DNA of 34,921 bases from Bacillota bacterium (GCA_023443225.1 JAEZVF010000084.1:1-34921); one strand, 5' to 3'; counted from the stretch's first letter, positions 23,094 through 32,500 are shown. Notes: generated by a model not told the origin, from the letters alone. Made by a program: numbers and translations.

Positions 23094-25310
23094 TTGTCAG
23101 AGGTATTGGAAGGATATGTAGATAAAATAGTTTTTAGAAATGCAGAAAACGGATATACTGTCTTTTCCTTAGTTAATGACGATGTGGAAATGACTTGCGT
23201 CGGTACTTTGACCTTTATTAGTGAAGGAGAATTTATTCGAGCTACAGGAAGCTATACAGAACATCAATTGTATGGCGAGCAATTCCAGATTGAGGGTTAT
23301 GAATTCAAGGAACCGGAAGATCTTCAATCAATCGAAAAATATCTGGGTTCCGGTGCAATCAAAGGTATTGGTGCAGCATTGGCAGCAAGGATAGTAAGAA
23401 GGTTTAAATCAGATACCTTTCGAATTATACAAGACGAACCAGAACGTCTAGCAGAGGTAAAAGGCATCAGTGATAAAATGGCACGTGAAATTGCTAGACA
23501 ATTTGATGAGAAAAAGGAAATGAGAGATGCGATGTTGTTTCTACAACAATATGGTATTTCAACGACATTAGCAGTAAAGATTTATAAGGAATACGGAAAT
23601 AAAATGTACGATATTGTGAAAGAAAATCCGTACAAATTGGCAGAAGATATTACTGGAATTGGATTTAAATTGGCAGACGAGATTGCTTCACGGGTAGGAA
23701 TAGGTAAAGATTCTGATTATAGAATGAAAGCAGCTATTTTATACGTATTACTGCAAGGTAGTTTAGCAGGTCATATTTTCCTGCCCCAAAAGGTATTAGC
23801 TGAAAAAACAGCAGAACTTATTCATACTGATATCAGTGGCCTGGAACATTGTATTATGGATATGGCAATGGACAAAAAGATAATTATCAGGGGAAATCCT
23901 GATGAGGTACAGGTTTATAGTGCTAGTCTTTACTACCTGGAATTAAATACAGCTAAAATGTTATGTGATTTAAATATTAACTATGATCTAACTACGACAG
24001 AGATTGAACATCGCTTACTGGCAGTAGAGAAACAATTCCAAATAGTATTGGATGAGATGCAAAGGACTGCTGTCATTGAAGCTGCTAGAAATGGAATTCT
24101 CATCCTAACAGGTGGTCCTGGTACAGGTAAAACGACTACTATAAATGCCATTATTCGTTTTTTTGAAGCTGAGGGCATGGATATATTGTTGGCTGCACCT
24201 ACAGGCAGAGCTGCAAAAAGGATGACGGAAACAACTGGTTATGAAGCTAGGACCATGCACCGTTTATTAGAAATATCTAAAATGTCCGGTGATTTTGATC
24301 AGAAGATGGTATTTGAAAGGAATGAGGAAAATCCTCTAGAGGCCGATGTTATCATTATTGATGAAATGTCCATGGTTGATATCAGCCTAATGCATGCTCT
24401 CTTAAGAGCAATTACCGTTGGTACTAGATTAATTCTAGTTGGAGATATCAATCAACTTCCGTCCGTTGGACCGGGAAATATTTTAAAAGATATTATTAAC
24501 TCCCATAACTATAACGTAGTAAAGTTAACGAAGATATTCCGCCAGGCTACAGAAAGTGATATTATTGTTAATGCCCATAAAATTAACGCAGGTGAAACTA
24601 TAATGCTGAATAATAAGAGCAAGGACTTTTTCATCTTACGAAGAGATAATGTAAAGGTAATTATTGAAACCATCAAAGTGAATATTTTGAAGATGGCGAG
24701 GTACTATAATACTACGAACTTTGAAATTCAGGTACTTACGCCAATGCGAAAGGGGGATTTGGGTGTAGAGAATCTTAATCGTGAACTTCAACAATACTTA
24801 AATCCAGGAAATGGTGGAAAAAAGGAAAAAGAGTATGCACAGGGTATTTTTCGCGAAGGTGATAAAGTAATGCAGACGAAGAATAATTATCAACTTACGT
24901 GGGAGGTTAAAAGTCGTTATGGCATAACGACAGAAAGCGGTACTGGTGTATTTAATGGTGATATGGGTGTTATTAAGGAAATTAATCTTTTTGCAGAACA
25001 GGCTACAATAGAATTTGAAGAAGGCAGATTAGTGGAATATTCCTTTAGTCAGCTGGATGAATTAGAATTAGCCTATGCTATAACAATTCATAAATCCCAG
25101 GGAAGTGAATACCCAGCCGTAATTTTGCCTCTATTGACCGGACCTAGGATGCTATTTAACCGAAATCTTCTGTATACTGCCGTTACAAGAGCTAAGAATT
25201 GTGTATTGATAGTAGGAAGCGAAGATACGATTCAGCAGATGATTGACAATGAAAGTGAGCAGCAAAGATACTCCAGTCTTACGGCTAGGATTAAGGAACT
25301 AACAATTTAA
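23094..25310 (+). CDS. recD2: RecD2-type ATP-dependent DNA helicase
   Basis: RecD2 is a 5'-3' superfamily 1 helicase acting alone in repair. I favour TTG 23094 (MSEVLEGYVDKIVFRNAENGYTVF) because AAGGTGGG lies 8 bases upstream; a GTG at 23082 lies inside that site. The 738 residues contain an N-terminal OB-like part, helix-hairpin-helix repeats (AIKGIGAALAARIV, LAEDITGIGFKLADEIA), Walker A GGPGTGKTTT (340-349), Walker B DEMSMVD (near 423), LVGDINQLPSVGPG and the C-terminal AITIHKSQGSEYPAV (near 664). Length matches the RecD2 class rather than RecD of RecBCD. Confidence 0.93.
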   Translation: MSEVLEGYVDKIVFRNAENGYTVFSLVNDDVEMTCVGTLTFISEGEFIRATGSYTEHQLYGEQFQIEGYEFKEPEDLQSIEKYLGSGAIKGIGAALAARIVRRFKSDTFRIIQDEPERLAEVKGISDKMAREIARQFDEKKEMRDAMLFLQQYGISTTLAVKIYKEYGNKMYDIVKENPYKLAEDITGIGFKLADEIASRVGIGKDSDYRMKAAILYVLLQGSLAGHIFLPQKVLAEKTAELIHTDISGLEHCIMDMAMDKKIIIRGNPDEVQVYSASLYYLELNTAKMLCDLNINYDLTTTEIEHRLLAVEKQFQIVLDEMQRTAVIEAARNGILILTGGPGTGKTTTINAIIRFFEAEGMDILLAAPTGRAAKRMTETTGYEARTMHRLLEISKMSGDFDQKMVFERNEENPLEADVIIIDEMSMVDISLMHALLRAITVGTRLILVGDINQLPSVGPGNILKDIINSHNYNVVKLTKIFRQATESDIIVNAHKINAGETIMLNNKSKDFFILRRDNVKVIIETIKVNILKMARYYNTTNFEIQVLTPMRKGDLGVENLNRELQQYLNPGNGGKKEKEYAQGIFREGDKVMQTKNNYQLTWEVKSRYGITTESGTGVFNGDMGVIKEINLFAEQATIEFEEGRLVEYSFSQLDELELAYAITIHKSQGSEYPAVILPLLTGPRMLFNRNLLYTAVTRAKNCVLIVGSEDTIQQMIDNESEQQRYSSLTARIKELTI

Positions 25311-25377
25311 TGGTGCAAAAAATGGAAAATAGGGTTATAATATTGGTATATATATATTTTATATTTTGGAGGGCAAT

Positions 25378-26292
25378 ATGCAAAATACGACATTAGTAAT
25401 TATGGCAGCAGGATTAGGTAGCAGATATGGAGGAATAAAACAATTAGAGCCAGTAGGGCCCAGTGGAGAAATAATTATGGATTATTCCATCTATGATGCT
25501 ATAGAGGCTGGATTTAATAAGGTAATCTTTATTATTAGAAGAGACTTAGAAAATGATTTTAAAGAAATTATAGGAAATCGTATTTCTGAAAAAGTGGAAG
25601 TAGAATATGTTTATCAAGATCTCGATTATCTACCTGCTGGGTTCAAATTACCAGATGGCAGAACGAAACCTTGGGGAACAGGACAGGCTATTCTTTCTTG
25701 TATTGATGTAATAAAAGAGCCTTTTGCAGTAATCAATGCAGATGATTACTATGGAAAGGAAGGGTTTGCAAAAATTCATGATTATTTAATAAATTTGAAA
25801 GAAAAATCTGGTATCTATCAATTTTGTATGGCAGGATTTATTCTGGGTAATACATTAAGTGAGAATGGAACGGTAACAAGAGGAGTTTGTAAGTCCAATG
25901 AAGAGGGATATCTTGTGGATATCATAGAAACTAAAGGGGTAGAGCAGGTAGGTGGAAAAGCCCAAGGATTGAATGAAGCAGGAGAAACGATTGCACTTAA
26001 CATTAATGGGCCGGTATCTATGAATATGTGGGGCTTCACTCCAGAAATCCTAGAAGAACTGAGATTAGGCTTTGTAACATTTCTAAATGAGATTCCAGAA
26101 GGTGACTTAAAATCAGAATATTTACTTCCAGAAGTAGTAGGCAATCTCGTAAAAGAAGGTAAAGCAGAAGTTCGGATTTTAGAAACCAAAGATAAATGGT
26201 TTGGAGTTACCTATAAAGAAGATAAGCAGTCAGTAATTGACTCTATTCGTAAGTTGATTGATCTTGGAGTATATCCTAAGAGATTATTTTAA
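25378..26292 (+). CDS. Sugar-phosphate nucleotidyltransferase-like protein
   Basis: The ATG at 25378 follows GGAGGG; a TTG further up belongs to the ribosome site. The 304-residue protein has the NTP-transferase start VIMAAGLGSRYGGIKQLEPVGPSGEIIMDYS, a variant of the usual GxGxRxxPxTK signature, and a likely metal-binding NADDYYG near residue 121. Such proteins join NTP and sugar phosphates for glycan or wall precursors. The specific substrate cannot be read from the sequence. Ends in GVYPKRLF. The adjacent recD2 and comF suggest no clear pathway. Confidence 0.8.
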   Translation: MQNTTLVIMAAGLGSRYGGIKQLEPVGPSGEIIMDYSIYDAIEAGFNKVIFIIRRDLENDFKEIIGNRISEKVEVEYVYQDLDYLPAGFKLPDGRTKPWGTGQAILSCIDVIKEPFAVINADDYYGKEGFAKIHDYLINLKEKSGIYQFCMAGFILGNTLSENGTVTRGVCKSNEEGYLVDIIETKGVEQVGGKAQGLNEAGETIALNINGPVSMNMWGFTPEILEELRLGFVTFLNEIPEGDLKSEYLLPEVVGNLVKEGKAEVRILETKDKWFGVTYKEDKQSVIDSIRKLIDLGVYPKRLF

Positions 26293-26320
26293 ACAGTGTT
26301 AATTTATGAGGGGGAAACAC

Positions 26321-27043
26321 TTGATAAATACAATTATCGATATCTTATATCCTAGGAGGTGCCCAGTCTGCGGAGGTATAGCTGTGCCAAGGGGAGGTCT
26401 TGCATGTACCGATTGCAGTAGCAGATTGAAACCAATCGAAGAACCACGATGCAAAAAATGTAGTAAACCAATAGACTCTGAAGAAAAAGAATACTGTCAT
26501 GATTGTGAAAGCAAAAGATACCACTATACAAACGGGTTTTCCTTATGGATATATGACGAATGCATGAAAAAGTCCATTGCAGATTTCAAGTATCATGGGA
26601 GAAGAGAGTATGGGGAATTCTATGTACAGGAATTAGTAAAGAAGTTCCATGATAGCATTATGAGTATTTCTCCTGATGTTTTGGTCCCGGTCCCTATTCA
26701 CAAATCGAAACAATTGAAAAGAGGGTACAATCAAGCAGATATATTAGCAAAAGGAATTGGGAAAAGGCTTAACATACCTGTGCTATCATATCTTTTAAAG
26801 AGAGATAAGAATACTTTACCGCAAAAACAGTTAAATGATAAAGAGCGTCTTAAGAATCTGGAAAAGGCATTTATTTTTGATGAAGAAGAGCGGATGACAT
26901 ATAATGGTATTATTGATACAGCTTTACTGGTTGATGATATTTATACAACTGGGAGTACGATTGAAGCATGCACAAATATATTAATGCAAAACGGTATAAA
27001 AAAGGTTTATTTTATCACCATAAGCATTGGTAAAGGATATTAA
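26321..27043 (+). CDS. comFC: ComF family protein
   Basis: ComFC-type proteins carry a phosphoribosyltransferase fold and are needed for DNA uptake in competent bacteria. TTG 26321 is preferred because GAGGGGGA (26309-26315) lies just upstream; ATG 26306 has no ribosome site. The 240 residues begin with two zinc-finger-like clusters (CPVCGG, CTDC, CKKC, CHDC), then DVLVPVPIHKSKQLKRGYNQA and the PRPP-binding ALLVDDIYTTGSTIEAC. A comFC-yvyF order is the same as in Bacillus subtilis. No comFA is present here. Confidence 0.9.
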   Translation: MINTIIDILYPRRCPVCGGIAVPRGGLACTDCSSRLKPIEEPRCKKCSKPIDSEEKEYCHDCESKRYHYTNGFSLWIYDECMKKSIADFKYHGRREYGEFYVQELVKKFHDSIMSISPDVLVPVPIHKSKQLKRGYNQADILAKGIGKRLNIPVLSYLLKRDKNTLPQKQLNDKERLKNLEKAFIFDEEERMTYNGIIDTALLVDDIYTTGSTIEACTNILMQNGIKKVYFITISIGKGY

Positions 27044-27055
27044 GGAGGAATAATC

Positions 27056-27481
27056 ATGGATGTACGTAATTGTAAAACCTGTGGGAAATTATTTAATTAT
27101 ATTGGTGGAGCACCAATTTGCCCGGCATGTAACAGAGCGCTGGATGAGAAGTTTAGCCAAGTAAAAGAATATATCTATAATCACCCAGGAGCAGGAATGC
27201 AGGAAGTATCTGAAGAAAATGACGTTACTATACCACAGATACAGAAATGGGTAAGAGAGGAAAGACTTGCATTTTCAGATGAGTCCTTAGTTGGTATTGA
27301 ATGTGAAAAATGCGGGGTCACTATAAAGACGGGAAGGTTCTGCCAATCATGCAAAGATAAATTAGCAAATAATTTAGGTAATATTTATCGTGAACCAGAA
27401 CCAAAAGTACAAAAGAGAAGGGATTACAAAGATAATCCTAAAATGAGATTTCTAAATAGCCAGAATACGAATAAAAATTAA
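27056..27481 (+). CDS. yvyF: Flagellar operon protein YvyF
   Basis: The 141-residue protein has two zinc-ribbon pairs, CKTCGKLFNY...CPAC (residues about 6-25) and CEKCGVTIKTGRFCQSC (near 83-99), with a helix-turn-helix-like segment between (VSEENDVTIPQIQKWVREERL). This is the TIGR03826/YvyF family, found next to comFC and flgM in Bacillus and implicated in flagellar gene regulation. It starts 12 bases after comFC with AAGGAGG. flgM does not follow here; a terminator does. Confidence 0.85.
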   Translation: MDVRNCKTCGKLFNYIGGAPICPACNRALDEKFSQVKEYIYNHPGAGMQEVSEENDVTIPQIQKWVREERLAFSDESLVGIECEKCGVTIKTGRFCQSCKDKLANNLGNIYREPEPKVQKRRDYKDNPKMRFLNSQNTNKN

Positions 27482-27510
27482 TACATAACAGTATAATAAT
27501 ACAAGGAAAA

Positions 27511-27553
27511 AACTCCAAGAATAGACGGGACATATCTGCTTATTCTTGGAGTT
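27511..27553. terminator. Bidirectional terminator between yvyF and cvfB
   Basis: AACTCCAAGAATA (27511-27523) pairs with TATTCTTGGAGTT (27541-27553). On the minus strand it runs into a TTTTTT stretch, so it serves the convergent cvfB transcript best. Confidence 0.9.
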
Positions 27554-27579
27554 ATTGTTATTAATATAATGGAATAATG

Positions 27580-28419
27580 TTATTTTTGTACTATAGTTAT
27601 ACCGGATTCTGTGATGATAATTCTACCTTCTTTATAAAGCCTTCCAATTGCCCTTTTAAATGCATTTTTGCTTAAGTTGAATTGTGCCTTAATAACAGTA
27701 GAATCAGTTTTATCATGGTATGGCAAGAAACCAGAAGCCTCTTGTAACTTTTGGAATATTAATTCTGCATCTGAATCCATTTGCACATATGATTTTTCCC
27801 GAATGCTTAGGTCTAGTTTTCCATCCTCTTTTACGCCGATTACTCTTGCTTCTACACTGTCACCTACTTTTAATTTACGGAACAATTCTTTTGTTGGTAT
27901 TAATGCGCAGTAACAATTGTCCACAGCCACAAATGCACCGAAGGACTCTATAATTTCATAAACAGTACCTATAACACGATCACCTTCATGATATGGGGAA
28001 TTGCAGTTCAAATAGTCATAAACCTTCATAGTTGCACATAGACGTTCGCTTTTGTCAATATACAGTGCTACTAATACATCATCTCCTGAGTGTACCCTCT
28101 CTGTTTGTTCCTTAAATGGCAGTAACAAATCTTTGACTAGTCCCCAATCTAAAAAGGCACCAATCGTGGTTACTTCCTTTACCGATAATAAAGCGGTTTT
28201 GCCAAGAGTTAGTTTCGGAATGGTTGTAGTGGCTATTGGTCTGTCTTCAGAATCCTTATAAATAAAAACTTCAATTTCATCGCCTGTAGTTAGATCTTTT
28301 GGAACCTGATTCTTTGGTAATAGAATTCTGGTTTCATTCTGCCCTTTTTCACACAAATAAACACCGAAGTCGGTCTTTTTATTTACCTCAAGGGTTTGTA
28401 GTTCGCCTAATTTTATCAT
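27580..28419 (-). CDS. S1-like RNA-binding protein, CvfB/YitL family
   Basis: The 279-residue protein starts MIKLGELQTLEVNKKTDFGVYLCE after GAAGGAGTG on the minus strand. It has repeated S1/OB-fold modules (TDFGVYLCEKG, TTIGAFLDWGLVKDLLLPF, ESFGAFVAVDNCYCALIPTKEL) and a C-terminal winged-helix part (FNLSKNAFKRAIGRLYKEGRIII). This layout is the CvfB/YitL family; in Staphylococcus CvfB affects virulence and RNA levels. It lies 21 bases downstream of the thioesterase gene, so the two form a minus-strand operon. Confidence 0.9.
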   Translation of the reverse strand: MIKLGELQTLEVNKKTDFGVYLCEKGQNETRILLPKNQVPKDLTTGDEIEVFIYKDSEDRPIATTTIPKLTLGKTALLSVKEVTTIGAFLDWGLVKDLLLPFKEQTERVHSGDDVLVALYIDKSERLCATMKVYDYLNCNSPYHEGDRVIGTVYEIIESFGAFVAVDNCYCALIPTKELFRKLKVGDSVEARVIGVKEDGKLDLSIREKSYVQMDSDAELIFQKLQEASGFLPYHDKTDSTVIKAQFNLSKNAFKRAIGRLYKEGRIIITESGITIVQK

Positions 28420-28440
28420 AATATGTCTCGCACTCCTTCA

Positions 28441-29148
28441 TTATGCCTTAAGAAATTCAATAATAGTATACGGTGTATCATCTGTACAAGCTAATACTAC
28501 AGTAAAAGTATCTTTCTCCAATGATATTTTCGGTACAATAATATCTCCTAATACTGCGGATTTTCTATATTCAGCTCGCATTTGTCGGATTCTAAAACCG
28601 GCAGGTAATAATTCTTCTGCCATTTTAATATATTGTCCATTATTTACATGATTATTAGTATCGATATTGGAACGGATAACCCGGAATTCATCTAAAGTTG
28701 TAAGGTTTCCTGGAATAATAACTTTACGAGGTCCATATTCCATATCGTATTTCTCTTGGCTATTATAACCAATGACATCATCCTGTGTAACTTTTGTTGG
28801 ATGATTTGTTTCTGTATCCATAAGAACCCATATTGAGTTTGCAGCTGCGGTGACTTGATTCGTGCTATCTGTAATTGTAAAATTACGATACCCATACATA
28901 CTTTTGAAATCATATGGCCAAGTAGAGACAGTAATATTTTCACCCAGAACAGGGAAACGATTAATAACAATCTGCCAGGAGTTAATAATCCAAACACGTT
29001 TTCTATTACGCAGATAATCTATACCCTTCCCAATATCTTCAGAATGGAAGGTAGTACAATCCTGAAAATAATTAATGATAGAATATAAATCCATTTTCCG
29101 ATCTTTATCCACTTCACTATATCGAACTCTGCTGTCAAAACTATACAT
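28441..29148 (-). CDS. Acyl-ACP thioesterase
   Basis: The enzyme releases fatty acids from acyl carrier protein. The 235 residues form a double hot-dog: N-terminal SRVRYSEVDKDRKMDLYSIINYFQD (near 6-30) and VWIINSWQIVINRFP, and a second domain with RSNIDTNNHVNNGQYIKMAEE (near 160). The N-x-H-V-N-N segment is the usual catalytic Asn/His region. It is of the bacterial FatA/FatB-like group common in Clostridia. AAAAGGAGCC precedes the ATG on the minus strand. Confidence 0.92.
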   Translation of the reverse strand: MYSFDSRVRYSEVDKDRKMDLYSIINYFQDCTTFHSEDIGKGIDYLRNRKRVWIINSWQIVINRFPVLGENITVSTWPYDFKSMYGYRNFTITDSTNQVTAAANSIWVLMDTETNHPTKVTQDDVIGYNSQEKYDMEYGPRKVIIPGNLTTLDEFRVIRSNIDTNNHVNNGQYIKMAEELLPAGFRIRQMRAEYRKSAVLGDIIVPKISLEKDTFTVVLACTDDTPYTIIEFLKA

Positions 29149-29177
29149 TGTAGGCTCCTTTTTTTCATTTGGTTTAT

Positions 29178-29186
29178 ATTATAACA
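29178..29186 (-). promoter_or_regulatory. Extended -10 promoter of the thioesterase-cvfB operon
   Basis: Read on the minus strand the sequence is TGTTATAAT, an extended -10 (TGnTATAAT), about 30 bases from the thioesterase start. No good -35 is seen. The rest of the 332-base gap 29149-29480 holds AT-rich DNA and no supported gene. Confidence 0.65.
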
Positions 29187-29480
29187 TTTTTTTCTTAATT
29201 TAGATACTTCTTTTTGTAATGAACACGGATGAAAATTGGGAATGATTTTACGAAAAGGTAATATACAGGAAGGAAGAAAAAAGAGGATTGATAATTGGGA
29301 TTATTTGAATTATTATATTTCTAAGAGATGGTTCAAAAAGAAACTCAAGAAGCACATAAAATACGGCTTTATTAATTTTTTATAAAAGTAGTGAAATACT
29401 TGTACAATTGGTATATAATTAAAGTATCGTGTAAAAAATAAACGGAGGAAATCAACGTTTACTTGAAAGGATGGGTTTTG

Positions 29481-30077
29481 TTGGACTCGATAGATTACTA
29501 TAATAAGTACGCTAATATTTATTTTGAAAGTACAGTGGAATTGAATATGGAAGAAACATCGGATAGATTCATCAACTATTTACCGGAAAGTGCGGAGATT
29601 TTGGATTTAGGATGTGGTTCGGGCAGAGATAGCTTATACTTTATTGAAAAGGGCTTTGATGTAACTGCTGTTGATGGTTCGAAAGAATTATGTGAATTAG
29701 CTTCAATACATATTGGTCAAGATGTTCTGAATTTGCAGTTTAACGAATTGGATTTTCAGGAAGTATTTGATGGTGTGTGGGCCTGTGCTTCCTTATTGCA
29801 TATAACATCGACTGAGCTGGAGGATGTGTTAGACAGAATAGTCAAAAGCTTAAAGTCTGGTGGTGTGCTTTACATGTCTTTTAAACATGGAGAATTTTCT
29901 GGATTTCGTAATGGAAGGTACTTTAATGATTATAAAACTAAGCCTATGAAAGAACTTATTTCTAAGTTTGATGAATTGGAATTAATAGAGATATGGAAAA
30001 CTCCAGATATAAGAGCGGATCGAAGCAATGAGAATTGGCTAAATGTATTAGTGAAGAAAATAGAAAAACAGGAGTAA
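29481..30077 (+). CDS. SAM-dependent methyltransferase
   Basis: A class I methyltransferase of about 198 residues. Motif I is EILDLGCGSGRDSLYF, followed by the acidic D of VTAVDGSKELCELA and motif IV-like WACASLLHIT. The substrate is unknown. The start is uncertain: TTG 29481 (MDSIDYYNKYANIY) has AAAGGATGGG at proper spacing and fits family starts, while TTG 29463 has GGAGG 14 bases away. A CPBP protease follows after 6 bases, so both are cotranscribed. Confidence 0.85.
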   Translation: MDSIDYYNKYANIYFESTVELNMEETSDRFINYLPESAEILDLGCGSGRDSLYFIEKGFDVTAVDGSKELCELASIHIGQDVLNLQFNELDFQEVFDGVWACASLLHITSTELEDVLDRIVKSLKSGGVLYMSFKHGEFSGFRNGRYFNDYKTKPMKELISKFDELELIEIWKTPDIRADRSNENWLNVLVKKIEKQE

Positions 30078-30083
30078 TATCTT

Positions 30084-31151
30084 ATGGATAGGGTGAAATC
30101 AATAAATCGAGTTTTTTTGGCTACCATATTTATTTCAATAGCTGGATCGTTCTTGAATGAGGTATTAAGAGGGTATACAGACAATAATCTAGTTATATTG
30201 CTGTCGTCTCAAGTAATTTTAGTTATTCCATCCATTGCTTATTTGATGATTTATAAAATCAATCCGTGTAAAGCGATTCGCTTTCATAAGATTGGGTTAT
30301 CCAGTGTGGTGCTAATTGTCCTATTTGCGTTTCTTATTACGCCTTTGATGAATTTTATCAATGCCATTTCTTTGTTATTTGTACGAAATGATATTTCGAA
30401 TGTAATAAATAATATAGTAGAAAATAATAGCTTCCTATTGAGTATTTTTATAGTAGCTTTTATACCCAGCATATTAGAAGAAGCTGTTTATCGTGGAATC
30501 TTTTATAATGAATATAGAAAGGTTAACCCATTAAAAGGAATGTTACTCAGCGCTTTCTTATTTGGCCTCATGCATGGAAATATTAACCAGTTTTCCTATG
30601 CATTTGCTATGGGAATTGTATTTGCTCTTTTAATAGAGGCAACGAACTCCATTATATCGACAATGATTATACACTTCATTATCAATGGTGCTTCGGTTTT
30701 ACTTTTGGAGGTATATCCAAAATTGTTGTATCTTTTAGAACGAATGTATGGTTCGGAGAAATTTAATGCAAAAGAAATGATAGACGCAGTGCAAAATAGT
30801 TCCGCGGAAAGCCTAGACCTAGCTATGGTTCTGCAATACGGGTTAACAGCAATTGTTCCTACAATTTTAGCATTTATTGTTTATCGAACAATCGCAAGAA
30901 ACTCAGGAAGATGGGAATCTGTTAAAAATATTTTTCGAAAAGATTCAACAATCAATAATGAAGGTATACTATTACCGAATACTGTAGAAGATACGGTTGT
31001 GAAAAAAAGAGGTTTAATTACATTCAGTTTACTCTTTGGAATTGCCATTTGTATTATTATAATGATCACAAATGAATGGTACGCAAAGTCTATCCCTGAA
31101 CAACCGCTAGAAGAACTAGTATCCTCTGCTATTTATCTTATGAATCCATAA
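30084..31151 (+). CDS. CPBP family intramembrane metalloprotease
   Basis: The 355-residue protein has about eight hydrophobic membrane segments. The Abi/CPBP motifs are in place: EEAVYRGIFYNEYR (near residue 132), FGLMHGNINQF (near 160) and HFIINGAS (near 197), giving the Glu-Glu, His and His/Asn residues thought to bind zinc. Substrates are unknown; relatives act in prenyl protein processing and bacteriocin self-immunity. AGGAGTAA precedes ATG 30084. The C-terminal third adds two more helices and a charged loop. Confidence 0.9.
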   Translation: MDRVKSINRVFLATIFISIAGSFLNEVLRGYTDNNLVILLSSQVILVIPSIAYLMIYKINPCKAIRFHKIGLSSVVLIVLFAFLITPLMNFINAISLLFVRNDISNVINNIVENNSFLLSIFIVAFIPSILEEAVYRGIFYNEYRKVNPLKGMLLSAFLFGLMHGNINQFSYAFAMGIVFALLIEATNSIISTMIIHFIINGASVLLLEVYPKLLYLLERMYGSEKFNAKEMIDAVQNSSAESLDLAMVLQYGLTAIVPTILAFIVYRTIARNSGRWESVKNIFRKDSTINNEGILLPNTVEDTVVKKRGLITFSLLFGIAICIIIMITNEWYAKSIPEQPLEELVSSAIYLMNP

Positions 31152-31160
31152 AACAGATAA

Positions 31161-31204
31161 AAAGTACCTTATACTTTCCGGATATAAGAAATATAAGGTA
31201 CTTT
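31161..31204. terminator. Bidirectional terminator between the CPBP gene and yjfB
   Basis: AAAGTACCTTATA (31161-31173) pairs with TATAAGGTACTTT (31192-31204), an 18-base loop between. The minus strand continues with extra T residues, so it also ends yjfB. Confidence 0.85.
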
Positions 31205-31208
31205 CGAT

Positions 31209-31385
31209 TTAAAGCTTTATGTCTACATTTTGACCAAGATTTGGATTAACAGATAACTCCATCATTTTTACAAGATTATCACCGCTTACTTCAATTGTAT
31301 CCAGACTCTTAGCTAGTACCGCAGTACCTATGCTTGTCATTGCCTGATTTTGACTGAGTATCATAGATGTCATTGCTATGTCCAT
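31209..31385 (-). CDS. YjfB family putative motility protein
   Basis: A 58-residue protein starting MDIAMTSMILSQNQAM and ending VNPNLGQNVDIKL, the YjfB (PF14070-type) pattern. The start is the ATG at 31385-31383 on the minus strand after AAAGGAGGAAT; the frame runs 13 codons further upstream without a ribosome site. Members are linked to motility by sigma-D control in Bacillus, but the molecular role is not known. A sigma-28-like promoter lies 30 to 57 bases upstream. Confidence 0.85.
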   Translation of the reverse strand: MDIAMTSMILSQNQAMTSIGTAVLAKSLDTIEVSGDNLVKMMELSVNPNLGQNVDIKL

Positions 31386-31414
31386 ACAATTCCTCCTTTG
31401 GATATGAAAGTTAC

Positions 31415-31442
31415 TATTCGGCATAGTATATAGGACTTATTA
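31415..31442 (-). promoter_or_regulatory. Sigma-28 (SigD/FliA)-like promoter of yjfB
   Basis: On the minus strand the -10 box is GCCGAATA (31422-31415), close to the consensus GCCGATAA/GCCGATAT. TAAT lies 16 bases before it (31442-31439), near the TAAA consensus. The predicted start would be about 23 bases before the yjfB ATG. No competing sigmaA promoter with a good -35 is in the same place. Confidence 0.65.
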
Positions 31443-31576
31443 CTTATTATAACATAAGGTATAATAAAATGAAATAGATTTAAAACTTTTATTAATAATA
31501 AAAACTATAATTTGATTTATAAAATTATATAACAAAAAGCTTTGAATAAGCTTTCAACGAAGGAAGGAGACCAATT

Positions 31577-32500
31577 ATGAATAAAGTATATGATTTAATT
31601 ATTATCGGCTCTGGTCCGGCAGGATTAGCAGCAGCAATTTATGCAGGGAGAGCTGAATTGGATACTATTATTATTGAGAAAGCGCCAATCAGCGGTGGAC
31701 AGATTATTAACACCTCGGAGGTAGATAATTATCCTGGAATCCCCTACATTAGTGGATATGATTTAGGCACAAAGTTCCGTGAGCATTGTGACCGCTTAGA
31801 TATGCAATTTATTACAGGAGAAGTTACTAAGCTTTCCGTTGAAGATGGAATTAAAAATGTAAAATTGGAAGATGGGAACACTTATAAATCAAGAACTGTT
31901 ATTATAGCAACTGGTGCCAATCCACGTAAGTTGCTTGTGGAGGGTGAGGAAAGGTTATCCGGTGTTGGAGTATCTTATTGTGCTACCTGTGATGGTGCAT
32001 TTTTTAAAAACAAAGTAACTACAGTTGTAGGTGGTGGTGATGTTGCAGTTGAAGATGCTATTTTCCTTTCTAGACTTTGCAAAAAAGTATATGTGATTCA
32101 TCGTCGAAATGAGTTTAGAGCAGTAAAAAGTTATATTAAGAAATTGGTCTCTATGGAAAATGTTGAAATTATCTGGGATAGCGTTGTAGAAGAGATTATT
32201 GGCAAGGAACAGGTGGAAAAGATAAAGGTTAAAAATCGTAATACAGAAGAAACTGTAGACTTAGATGTAGACGGTGTATTTATTGCGATTGGAAATAAGC
32301 CTAATTCAGAAGTGTATAAGGATATCATAGATTTAGATGACAATGGATACATCATTGCAGGAGAGAATTGTGAGACAAATATACCAGGTATTTTTGCGGC
32401 TGGAGATATACGGACCAAAGAGTTAAGACAGATTGTTACAGCCACATCGGATGGTGCTAATTCCATTACAGCAGTAGAACGTTATTTGAATTGTCTATAA
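31577..32500 (+). CDS. trxB: Thioredoxin reductase
   Basis: The flavoenzyme reduces thioredoxin with NADPH. The 307 residues have the FAD motif IIGSGPAGLAAAIYAGRAEL (near 9), the redox pair C135-A-T-C138 followed by D, the second dinucleotide motif VVGGGDVAVEDAIFL (near 150) with HRRNEFRA, and the late GIFAAGDIR. This is the low-molecular-weight bacterial type. AAGGAAGGAGA precedes ATG 31577, just after a small AAAGCTT/AAGCTTT repeat (31536-31554). No thioredoxin gene is adjacent. Confidence 0.95.
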   Translation: MNKVYDLIIIGSGPAGLAAAIYAGRAELDTIIIEKAPISGGQIINTSEVDNYPGIPYISGYDLGTKFREHCDRLDMQFITGEVTKLSVEDGIKNVKLEDGNTYKSRTVIIATGANPRKLLVEGEERLSGVGVSYCATCDGAFFKNKVTTVVGGGDVAVEDAIFLSRLCKKVYVIHRRNEFRAVKSYIKKLVSMENVEIIWDSVVEEIIGKEQVEKIKVKNRNTEETVDLDVDGVFIAIGNKPNSEVYKDIIDLDDNGYIIAGENCETNIPGIFAAGDIRTKELRQIVTATSDGANSITAVERYLNCL

